Source of the DNA: Caldifarciminota bacterium UBA3079
GTDB lineage: Bacteria > Hydrothermota > Tepidihabitantia > Tepidihabitantales > Tepidihabitantaceae
Direction: 5' to 3'
Length of the DNA: 5,248 nucleotides
Assembly (NCBI GenBank): GCA_002366635.1
Contig: DFBN01000111.1
Coordinates: 4,582 to 9,829 of the forward strand
The notes under the pieces were generated by a model. The model was not told the origin of the DNA and ran no database searches. It saw nothing but the letters and a program-made list of their open reading frames with translations. Below, piece after piece: positions 1 through 5,178 of this stretch (the stretch's first letter is position 1; the number at the start of each line of letters is the position of its first letter). Position numbers and translations under genes: made by a program.

Positions 1-1
1 T

Positions 2-271
2 GGTAATGTTGGCGTTGTGCCACAAGGTGCCTGGCGGGTGAACGGTTTCACTGCCGGCCTTACGGACCCGAACGCGCCACTGCCTCCGCATTCCACTAGT
101 ACCTACTTCAACTTCCAAGAAATCGTCACACAGCCTTTCCTGACAGGCTGTTATACCCAAGATGGTTACTATGCCTTGGTGAAGGTCGTGAGCTATAATG
201 TAGGTAGTGGAACAGCTCAGGTAGAGTCCTGGTTCCAGTTGGTTGAAGGCCTGCGGTTGATACAGCACTGA
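2..271 (+). CDS. C-terminal end of a protein paralogous to the next two (5' truncated by window)
   Basis: The 3' end of a gene that begins before the window; 89 residues are visible. The frame is open from base 2, and the GTG at 17 is an internal valine, because the preceding residues GNVGVV match GAIGVV in the next protein. The visible part aligns with the C-terminal domain of the two following proteins: TGCYTQDGYYALVKV corresponds to AGCYMVGDNYYAMVKV and GCYTEDGYYAMVKV, and the last residues SWFQLVEGLRLIQH match SWFQLVSGLRLIMH and SWFQLIGGLRLIRH. By analogy the missing part should hold a signal peptide and an FN3-like domain, but that cannot be seen. The role is unknown; a cell-envelope protein is inferred from the paralogs. 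An intrinsic terminator follows 16 bases after the stop. Confidence 0.85.
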   Translation, partial: GNVGVVPQGAWRVNGFTAGLTDPNAPLPPHSTSTYFNFQEIVTQPFLTGCYTQDGYYALVKVVSYNVGSGTAQVESWFQLVEGLRLIQH

Positions 272-287
272 CCGATATGCACTTTTT

Positions 288-315
288 GAGCCCCAGCCAT
301 CGGGGCTCTTTTTTT
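288..315 (+). terminator. Rho-independent terminator after the first lipoprotein-family gene
   Basis: A perfect 7-bp stem GAGCCCC (288-294) / GGGGCTC (302-308) with a 7-base loop is followed directly by seven T residues (309-315). It lies 16 bases after the stop of the preceding gene, so that gene ends its own transcript and the next gene needs its own promoter or read-through. Confidence 0.9.
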
Positions 316-334
316 AGATATTCGTTACAGTTGC

Positions 335-362
335 TTGACTGGGCGTATTTGAAGGTTATCTT
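335..362 (+). promoter_or_regulatory. possible sigma-70-type promoter for the second lipoprotein gene
   Basis: TTGACT (335-340, 5 of 6 to the -35 consensus) and TATCTT (357-362, 4 of 6 to the -10 consensus) are 16 bases apart. They sit between the terminator of the preceding gene and the ribosome binding site of the next, where a promoter is expected. The -10 match is only fair, and promoter preferences in this lineage are unknown. Confidence 0.35.
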
Positions 363-375
363 TCACTGCGGTCTA

Positions 376-396
376 AAAGGAGGAACTGAATGAAAA
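376..396 (+). repeat. copy 1 of an identical 21-base translation-start element
   Basis: The ribosome binding site, spacer, start codon and next four bases (core AGGAGGAACTGAATGAAAA, 378-396) recur exactly at 1237-1257 in front of the next paralog. The two genes have diverged clearly just downstream, so the identity reflects either a duplication unit that included the leader or selection for a strong initiation site. Confidence 0.85.
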
Positions 397-1238
397 GTTA
401 TGCTGTTTTGTTGTTCAGCAGTGTTATTGCGTTCGCTTTTCTGGTTCTGGTTCAGTCCTGCGGGGTCCTGGGCGGTGCGCCTGGCAATATTCAAATCGCG
501 GCAGCGCCTGAGAGTGACAGCACGATTATGATTGTCTGGACCCCCCCGGCCGAAGGAATTCCAGATAGCTATCAGATTCACTTCAAGGCATTGGGAGAGT
601 CTGCTTATGTTCTGATTGCTGAGACTACCGCTACTTCTTTTGTTCATAACCCGCACGGCTTTACCGGCGCATATAAGGTAGCGGCTGAGTTCGGTAACGA
701 TATATACGAAGCCAAAGAGGAAAAGACTACCGTGCCGGTTTATAATGATACGATAGTGGTATATGAACTCAATGCAGCAGGGAATTCCGGGTATGGCTGG
801 AACCGGTCTTCAGGCACTGCTGCGACTTATTCGATGCTCAATGCCGGTGATACAGAATATGTTGATTTTTATATCACGGATACGAAAAGCGGTTCTCACT
901 CGCAGCCTTACTCGATTTTCAGCCCGCGTGCCTGGTCCAAGGACCAAGGTGCGATTGGTGTGGTGCCGGAGCCGGATACGAACTGGCACGAAAGCGGATT
1001 TACCGATTATCTTTCCAATGAAAATGAACCTTTGCCTGTAATCTCGCCGCCGTACAAGTATTTTGACTACACCGATATTACCCAACTGCCTTTTGTTGCA
1101 GGTTGCTATATGGTAGGTGATAATTACTACGCTATGGTGAAAGTTACAAGTGTTGATGTCGGTGCGGGCGAGGCCAAGGTGGTGTCCTGGTTCCAACTGG
1201 TGTCCGGGTTGAGATTGATTATGCACCAAGTTGACTAA
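390..1238 (+). CDS. predicted lipoprotein with FN3-like domain and uncharacterised C-terminal domain (paralog A)
   Basis: A 282-residue protein of unknown function. Residues 1-23 form a signal peptide (MKSYAV, then a hydrophobic stretch) ending in VQSC, a plausible lipobox with acylated Cys24, so it is probably a membrane-anchored envelope lipoprotein. Residues about 31-118 look like an FN3 beta-sandwich, with DSTIMIVW as the strand carrying the core Trp, then YQIHFK and a GAYKVAAEFG strand. Residues about 122-279 are a second domain that I cannot assign, with ELNAAGNSGYGW, TYSML, YVDFYITD, GCY (Cys239), YYAMVKV and the terminal SWFQLVSGLRLIMH. The start is well fixed: AAGGAGG at 377-383 lies 6 bases before the ATG. 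The next gene follows after 12 bases and is a paralog, so the two are very likely co-transcribed. FN3-like domains often serve in surface binding, but no ligand can be inferred. It could also be purely structural. Confidence 0.9.
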   Translation: MKSYAVLLFSSVIAFAFLVLVQSCGVLGGAPGNIQIAAAPESDSTIMIVWTPPAEGIPDSYQIHFKALGESAYVLIAETTATSFVHNPHGFTGAYKVAAEFGNDIYEAKEEKTTVPVYNDTIVVYELNAAGNSGYGWNRSSGTAATYSMLNAGDTEYVDFYITDTKSGSHSQPYSIFSPRAWSKDQGAIGVVPEPDTNWHESGFTDYLSNENEPLPVISPPYKYFDYTDITQLPFVAGCYMVGDNYYAMVKVTSVDVGAGEAKVVSWFQLVSGLRLIMHQVD

Positions 1239-1257
1239 AGGAGGAACTGAATGAAAA
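1237..1257 (+). repeat. copy 2 of the 21-base translation-start element, overlapping the upstream stop codon
   Basis: Identical to bases 376-396. The TAA stop of the upstream gene (1236-1238) overlaps the first bases of the element, so a terminating ribosome ends right at this Shine-Dalgarno site. This favours translational coupling of the two paralogs. Confidence 0.85.
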
Positions 1258-2066
1258 AGGTGGCAATTGCCGTTGCAGGTTTTGCCATATTCACCGTAGT
1301 GCTGATACGCTGCGATATGGTTATCGGAGGCCCGCCGGTGGGTGTCAGGATTGAGGCAGCAGACCAGAGCGACAGCACGGTCATGATTTCGTGGACCGCA
1401 CCGTCAGAAGGAACACCCGATATTTACCTCGTCTATTTTAAGGGTGTCGGAGAACACAGCTATACGCCGGTTGCTGAAACGGATAAAAGTTCATTTGTGC
1501 ACAATCCTCACGGGGTTACCGGCGTATACAAGGTGATGGCGAGATTTGGAGCCAAGACATATGAAGCTTTCCTGAAACCTTCGACAGTGCCGGTATACAC
1601 GGACTCGGTTATACTTGCTGAACTTAACGCATCGGGCAATTCGGGTTATGGTTGGAGTGCGTCTTCGGGACGTGCATCTACTTATTCGATGCTTGAGGAA
1701 GCCAGTGCCGACTATGTGGATTTGTATATCACTGATTTTGTTCAGGGTTTAAGCGGACCTGTTTATTCGATTGCCAGCCCGGATTACGGGCCGACTGACC
1801 CGGGTGACAGTGTGCCGACTGCAGCGTGGCACGTGACAGGTTTTACCGAAGGGCTGCAATATGAACAAGGTCTGTTGCCGAGTTACGATGAAACCGTTTA
1901 TCTTGATTATCAAGAAATAACTACGGTTCCCATATGTTTTGGCTGTTACACCGAGGATGGCTATTATGCAATGGTGAAAGTCGACACGGTCAATACCTTT
2001 ACCGGTGAGGTTCGGGTCAGGTCCTGGTTTCAGTTGATAGGGGGGTTGCGGCTTATCAGACATTGA
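1251..2066 (+). CDS. predicted secreted or lipoprotein-like FN3 protein, tandem paralog B
   Basis: A 271-residue paralog of the preceding protein with the same layout: signal segment 1-20, FN3-like domain about 29-115 (DSTVMISW, YLVYFK, SFVHNPHG, GVYKVMARFG) and the same C-terminal domain about 119-271 (ELNASGNSGYGW, TYSML, YVDLYITD, GCY, YYAMVKV, SWFQLIGGLRLIRH). Function is unknown; an envelope location is inferred. The hydrophobic leader MKKVAIAVAGFAIFTVVLIR is followed by Cys21, but Arg at position -1 departs from the usual small residue (Gly/Ala/Ser) of a lipobox. Lipid attachment is therefore less certain than in its neighbour, and the segment could instead be an uncleaved anchor or a conventional signal peptide. 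AGGAGG precedes the ATG by 6 bases, and the surrounding 21 bases are identical to those at the preceding gene's start. The gene begins 12 bases after its neighbour's stop. No terminator hairpin is visible after it. Confidence 0.9.
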   Translation: MKKVAIAVAGFAIFTVVLIRCDMVIGGPPVGVRIEAADQSDSTVMISWTAPSEGTPDIYLVYFKGVGEHSYTPVAETDKSSFVHNPHGVTGVYKVMARFGAKTYEAFLKPSTVPVYTDSVILAELNASGNSGYGWSASSGRASTYSMLEEASADYVDLYITDFVQGLSGPVYSIASPDYGPTDPGDSVPTAAWHVTGFTEGLQYEQGLLPSYDETVYLDYQEITTVPICFGCYTEDGYYAMVKVDTVNTFTGEVRVRSWFQLIGGLRLIRH

Positions 2067-2080
2067 CCGTTTTTGCTTGA

Positions 2081-2108
2081 TTGACTTCTGGGTATGCCGG
2101 GCTAACAT
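2081..2108 (+). promoter_or_regulatory. weak promoter candidate before the division gene cluster
   Basis: TTGACT (2081-2086) and TAACAT (2103-2108, 4 of 6 to TATAAT) are 16 bases apart in the 47-base gap after the last lipoprotein gene. If it is used, transcription would start at or very near the ATG at 2114, giving a leaderless or nearly leaderless message. The match is modest, and the gap also allows read-through from upstream. Confidence 0.25.
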
Positions 2109-2113
2109 TGGGC

Positions 2114-2314
2114 ATGAAGGAAGTTCCTGATGAAGAGCTTGCAAAGCAGTTTCACATACTGGAAAGTAAGATTGATGCTGTGCTTGAGTTGATAGCCGGC
2201 TTCAAGAAAAGAAATGAAGAGACGGTCAGGAAACTGGCAGAATCGAAGCGGCTTCAACAGCAGGCGGTCCGGAGGATTGATGTCTTGCTTGACAAAATCG
2301 ATACTCTGATTTAG
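2114..2314 (+). CDS. small coiled-coil protein, ZapB-like, upstream of zapA
   Basis: A 66-residue, highly charged, nearly all-helical protein. Residues about 8-66 show hydrophobic residues at heptad-like spacing (for example LESKIDAVLELIAGF, then RRIDVLLDKIDTLI) with no Pro or Gly breaks except Gly29, as expected for a short coiled coil. Small coiled-coil genes often sit directly before zapA in non-proteobacterial genomes and are annotated ZapB-like. A role in Z-ring organisation with ZapA is inferred from that context, not from a diagnostic motif. I chose ATG 2114; a TTG at 2081 would add 11 residues (TSGYAGLTLG) that do not look helical. No good Shine-Dalgarno sequence precedes either start. 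zapA follows after 20 bases, and the two proteins share a similar last 15 residues. Confidence 0.7.
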   Translation: MKEVPDEELAKQFHILESKIDAVLELIAGFKKRNEETVRKLAESKRLQQQAVRRIDVLLDKIDTLI

Positions 2315-2334
2315 AGTTAGTAAACGGGAGTCTA

Positions 2335-2601
2335 ATGGAAACCTTTGTAATTAAGGTTCTTGATCGAGAATATAGTGTCAGAGCCGATAGCGATAGCGGC
2401 CATGTTTTGAGAATTGCCCGTATCGTTGATAAAAAGATGCGGCAAATAGACCGGAAGTTCAGCCACGGTTCTACCGCTCGCACAGCGGTGTTGGCGTGCA
2501 TGAATCTCGTGGATGAATACCTGAAGGAAAGTAAGGAGAATACCGACTGGGCGACACGCCGTATCGGCACGCTCATTGAAAAACTGGATAGCGTTCTTTA
2601 G
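2335..2601 (+). CDS. zapA: cell division protein ZapA
   Basis: An 88-residue protein of typical short ZapA length. ZapA is a cytoplasmic FtsZ-binding protein that bundles FtsZ protofilaments and promotes Z-ring assembly. The N-terminal head shows the family pattern: strand FVIKVLDREYSVRADSD (4-20), then the helix HVLRIARIVDKKMRQI with the conserved VD..M (31-35). The helix AVLACMNLVDEYLKE (51-65) matches the family's AVLAALNIADEL signature. The C-terminal part (about 66-88) is a coiled-coil tail ending RRIGTLIEKLDSVL. GGGAG at 2326-2330 lies 4 bases before the ATG. The upstream small coiled-coil gene is 20 bases away and probably in the same transcript. A 6S RNA follows directly, a neighbour relation also known in enterobacteria, where ssrS lies beside zapA. 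Confidence 0.88.
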   Translation: METFVIKVLDREYSVRADSDSGHVLRIARIVDKKMRQIDRKFSHGSTARTAVLACMNLVDEYLKESKENTDWATRRIGTLIEKLDSVL

Positions 2602-2604
2602 ACT
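2576..2604 (+). promoter_or_regulatory. possible promoter for the 6S RNA inside the zapA 3' end
   Basis: TTGAAA (2576-2581, 5 of 6) and TAGACT (2599-2604, 4 of 6) are exactly 17 bases apart. A start about 7 bases downstream (near 2611) would cut into the predicted closing stem, which begins at 2605. Either the true start is earlier or the RNA is processed from a zapA transcript. Treat as tentative. Confidence 0.3.
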
Positions 2605-2775
2605 CCCTGCTGTGCTCGTGATAGACGAGTAAAGTCTTGAGCCAACACCCGAGATTTGGGTGCCATAATAGAACGGTGGAGTGCGACTCCTAAGCGAGAA
2701 CGCACAAAGTCGTTCCGAGGCTCCCGCCTTAAGTTCTAGGGTTCAGAGACTTTTCGCTACACGGCACAAGCAGGG
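2605..2775 (+). ncRNA. ssrS: 6S RNA
   Basis: 6S RNA binds the housekeeping RNA polymerase holoenzyme as a mimic of an open promoter and dampens transcription in stationary phase. By-eye fold: closing stem 2605-2615 pairs with 2764-2775 (11 bp with one bulged A at 2768). It continues as 2617-2620 with 2760-2763 and 2622-2624 with 2757-2759. Then AAAGTCT (2631-2637) pairs with AGACTTT (2747-2753), and TGAGCC (2638-2643) with GGTTCA (2740-2745, one G-U). A 5'-side hairpin CACCC/GGGTG (2646-2650, 2658-2662) marks the central bubble. The apical arm includes GGTGGAG (2675-2681) with CTCCCGCC (2721-2728), GCGACT (2683-2688) with AGTCGT (2708-2713), and a GCG/CGC hairpin with an AGAA loop. TTGAGCC and GCCTTAA resemble the matching segments of E. 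coli 6S RNA as I recall it. Length of about 171 bases and position after zapA fit the family. TTTTGGTTT follows the stem. Exact ends are uncertain. Confidence 0.87.
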
Positions 2776-2784
2776 TTTTGGTTT
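2776..2784 (+). terminator. T-rich 3' boundary of the 6S RNA
   Basis: TTTTGGTTT comes directly after the GC-rich 3' strand of the 6S closing stem (GCAGGG, 2770-2775). The stem plus T tract could end or pause transcription, but the T run is broken by GG. The rny ribosome binding site starts 3 bases later, so part of the transcription probably reads through into rny. Confidence 0.4.
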
Positions 2785-2797
2785 GTGGAGGAATTAC

Positions 2798-4375
2798 ATG
2801 GAATTGAGTTTATGGAGTTGGATTATAATCATCGGCGTGCCGGTGGTTCTGGGAATTTGTGGATTTCTTGCAGGTTATGGGCTCAGCAAGCGTGTAGCCC
2901 GGCGCAGGATGGAACAGGGTCAGGCGCAGGCCGACAACCTTTTGAGAATAGCCCGGCAGGATGCTGAGGAGTTCCGTGGGAAGGCCAAGGCCGAGTGCAA
3001 GGAGAAATGGGATAAAGAGAGGCTGAAGTTCGAATCCGAGACCGCGGCTACACGCCGCGAACTGGAGCGGACCGAAGAGAAATTGGGCAACCGGGAAAGG
3101 TTTCTTTCACGCCGGGACAGCGTGCTGACTCAGAAGGAAGCAGACCTTATCCGTAAGGAGCGCGATTTGACATCGCGTGACAAGATACTCAGGGCAAAGA
3201 TGGAACGGATGGACCAGCTCATTAACCAAGAGAATTCGAGGTTGGAGCGGGTTTCCGGGTTGTCTTGCGAAGATGCGCGCAAGGAGCTTATCCACAATCT
3301 GAAAGATGAGGCCCGATTGGAAGCAGCGCAGATGATGCGGGAAATCAAAGAGGAAGCAAAATCCCGCGCCGAGGAAGAAGCCCGTGAGATTGTTGTCAGG
3401 GCGATTCAGCGATGTGCTGTTTCACACGCGGCTGAGACTACGGTTTCAGTAGTGAACTTGCCATCGGACGAATTGAAAGGACGGATAATCGGTCGAGAAG
3501 GACGCAATATCCGGACATTTGAAACATTGAGTGGGGTTGAGGTGGTTATCGATGACACGCCCGATGCTATTGTTATTTCGGGGTTCGACCCGATTCGGCG
3601 TGAGATAGCAAAACTGGCGATGGAGAAGCTGGTTCAAGACGGCCGTATTCATCCGGCCAGAATTGAGGAAGTAGTGGAGCAAACGCGTGAAGAGGTGAAT
3701 AATACAATCCGGGCGGAAGGAGAATCGGTGGTGCTTGAGTTTGGGATTGTTGGATTGCATCCCGAACTTTCCCGGATGCTTGGCCGGCTCAAATACCGCA
3801 CAAGCTACGGACAGAATGTGCTTCTGCACAGTAAGGAAGTAGCGTATCTCGCTTCTCTTATGGCCCAGGAACTCGAGCTCGACCCCGCAATAGCAAAGCG
3901 TGCCGGGTTATTGCACGACATCGGCAAGGCGGCAGACCAGTCGGTTGAAGGAACACATGCACGTATTGGTGCCGAGCTGGCTAAGCGCTATGGTGAAGAT
4001 GAAGTTATTGTGAATGCGATTGAGGCCCATCACGAAGAGGTGAGGCTTGAGTCCCCTTATTCATTTCTGGTTGCTGCCGCGGATAGTATCTCGGGTTCAC
4101 GACCCGGTGCCCGCCGCGAGAGTTTTGATACCTATATCAAGCGGGTTGAAGACCTGGAGATGGTTGCATCGTCTTTCCCGGGTGTGGGAAAGGCATATGC
4201 GATTCAGGCCGGCCGGGAAATCAGAATCCTTGTCCAGCCGGATAAGGTGTCTGATGATGAGGCATCGGATTTGGCTGCCAAGGTTGCCAGCCAGATTGAG
4301 AGCGAGTTGAAATATCCCGGACAGATAAAAGTGATGGTTGTTAGGGAAACCAGGGCCGTGAATTATGCCCATTAA
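2798..4375 (+). CDS. rny: ribonuclease Y (membrane-anchored endoribonuclease)
   Basis: A 525-residue protein, very close to the roughly 520 of characterised RNase Y. The enzyme makes the first endonucleolytic cut in many mRNAs at the inner face of the membrane. Residues about 5-28 form one transmembrane helix (WIIIIGVPVVLGICGFLAG). A long charged coiled coil runs about 30-205. The KH RNA-binding domain (about 215-280) has the GRIIGREGRNIR loop with GREG at 232-235. The HD phosphohydrolase domain (about 335-435) has H344, catalytic HD at 373-374 (LLHDIGK), H387, HH at 411-412 and D429 (AADSISGSRPGARRES). The C-terminal domain ends KVMVVRETRAVNYAH. ATG 2798 was chosen because GGAGG (2787-2791) sits 6 bases before it and the protein then begins directly with the membrane helix. 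The open frame back to GTG 2681 would run through the 6S RNA. The next gene overlaps its last 11 bases. Confidence 0.97.
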   Translation: MELSLWSWIIIIGVPVVLGICGFLAGYGLSKRVARRRMEQGQAQADNLLRIARQDAEEFRGKAKAECKEKWDKERLKFESETAATRRELERTEEKLGNRERFLSRRDSVLTQKEADLIRKERDLTSRDKILRAKMERMDQLINQENSRLERVSGLSCEDARKELIHNLKDEARLEAAQMMREIKEEAKSRAEEEAREIVVRAIQRCAVSHAAETTVSVVNLPSDELKGRIIGREGRNIRTFETLSGVEVVIDDTPDAIVISGFDPIRREIAKLAMEKLVQDGRIHPARIEEVVEQTREEVNNTIRAEGESVVLEFGIVGLHPELSRMLGRLKYRTSYGQNVLLHSKEVAYLASLMAQELELDPAIAKRAGLLHDIGKAADQSVEGTHARIGAELAKRYGEDEVIVNAIEAHHEEVRLESPYSFLVAAADSISGSRPGARRESFDTYIKRVEDLEMVASSFPGVGKAYAIQAGREIRILVQPDKVSDDEASDLAAKVASQIESELKYPGQIKVMVVRETRAVNYAH

Positions 4376-5171
4376 GCGGGTCCTGTTTCTGGGCGATGCT
4401 TGTTCTGCTGCCGGTCGTGAAGCGGTCAAGCATGGCCTGATTCAGTTACAGCGGAGTTCCAGTTATGATTTCATTATCGTCAATGTCGAAAATGCGGCAG
4501 GGGGATACGGGATTACATCCAAGCTCGGTGAAGAAATACTGAGGGATGGGGTTGACTGCATGACTACCGGGGACCATGCGTATGACCGAAAGGAATCCTG
4601 GGATTATTATAATACCCAGCCCAAGCTGTTGCGGCCGCTGAATTTCCCTCTTGGGGCACCGGGAAGAGGTTATGCGGTATTTGAGAAAAATGGATTCCGT
4701 ATCGGTGTGGTTAATCTTTTGGGAAGGGTGTTTATGAAGCCGTTGGATTGCCCTTTCCACCGGGTTTCCGGGGTGGTAGATGAGTTGCGGCGCGAGACAG
4801 CTACTATCATAGTGGACTTTCATGCCGAGGCAACCGCAGAGAAAGAGGCGATGGGATGGTATCTGGACGGCCGGGTTTCAGCGGTCCTGGGGACTCATAC
4901 CCATGTCCAGACTGCGGATGAGCATGTGCTGCCGGAAGGCACGGCTTATATCAGTGATGTCGGGATGTGTGGTGCTTTTGATTCGGTGCTTGGAATGGGA
5001 AAGGACCGCGCGTTACAGCGTATCATCGAGATGCTGCCAGTGCGACTGCATCCGGGCACCTGTGACCCTCGCATCAATGGCGTAGTAGTGGAAGTGGATA
5101 GTTCTACAGGTAAAGCTTTGAGCATAGAGCGCGTCAACCTTGGTTTGGAGAACGGAGAAAAAACCGGGTAG
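4365..5171 (+). CDS. ymdB: YmdB/TIGR00282-family metallophosphoesterase
   Basis: A 268-residue protein matching the YmdB family in length (about 264) and along its whole sequence. YmdB of Bacillus is a metal-dependent cyclic nucleotide phosphodiesterase that affects biofilm and motility decisions and is encoded next to rny. Probable metal ligands appear in order: D11 (LFLGD), E42 and N43 (VENAAGGYGIT), the GDH motif at 69-71, H153 (VDFHAEATAEK), and H178 and H180 (GTHTHVQTADE). LLRPLNFPLGAPGRGY and YISDVGMCG are further family signatures. Two oddities: the loop after D11 reads ACSAAGR where relatives usually have VVG.PGR, and position 70 is Asp where the family usually has Asn (GNH). The other ligands are intact, so I expect an active enzyme with perhaps altered metal or substrate preference. 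The start ATG lies within rny, overlapping it by 11 bases, with AGGG at 4352-4355 as a weak ribosome site. Coupled translation with rny is likely. Confidence 0.95.
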   Translation: MPIKRVLFLGDACSAAGREAVKHGLIQLQRSSSYDFIIVNVENAAGGYGITSKLGEEILRDGVDCMTTGDHAYDRKESWDYYNTQPKLLRPLNFPLGAPGRGYAVFEKNGFRIGVVNLLGRVFMKPLDCPFHRVSGVVDELRRETATIIVDFHAEATAEKEAMGWYLDGRVSAVLGTHTHVQTADEHVLPEGTAYISDVGMCGAFDSVLGMGKDRALQRIIEMLPVRLHPGTCDPRINGVVVEVDSSTGKALSIERVNLGLENGEKTG

Positions 5172-5178
5172 ACCGGGA

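Noticed and set aside
17..271. Complete 84-residue protein starting at GTG 17
   Set aside because: The five codons before it continue the paralog alignment (GNVGV aligns with GAIGV), so it is the tail of a longer gene.
810..1229. Minus-strand open frame of 139 residues opposite paralog A, and similar long frames opposite other genes
   Set aside because: Composition and lack of recognisable motifs show these are shadows of the plus-strand genes, which have good ribosome sites and paralogs.
2081..2113. TTG start at 2081 for the ZapB-like protein
   Set aside because: The added residues TSGYAGLTLG do not fit the coiled coil, the site has no Shine-Dalgarno sequence, and an ATG is available at 2114.
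2681..2797. N-terminal extension of RNase Y from the GTG at 2681 (39 extra residues)
   Set aside because: The extension lies mostly inside the 6S RNA, is not membrane-like, and has no ribosome site, while ATG 2798 has GGAGG at the right distance and puts the membrane helix at the start.
3001..3400. Repeat-like Lys/Glu/Arg-rich sequence in rny as a possible SMC-type or separate gene
   Set aside because: It is the normal coiled-coil region of RNase Y, continuous with the membrane helix and the KH domain in one frame.
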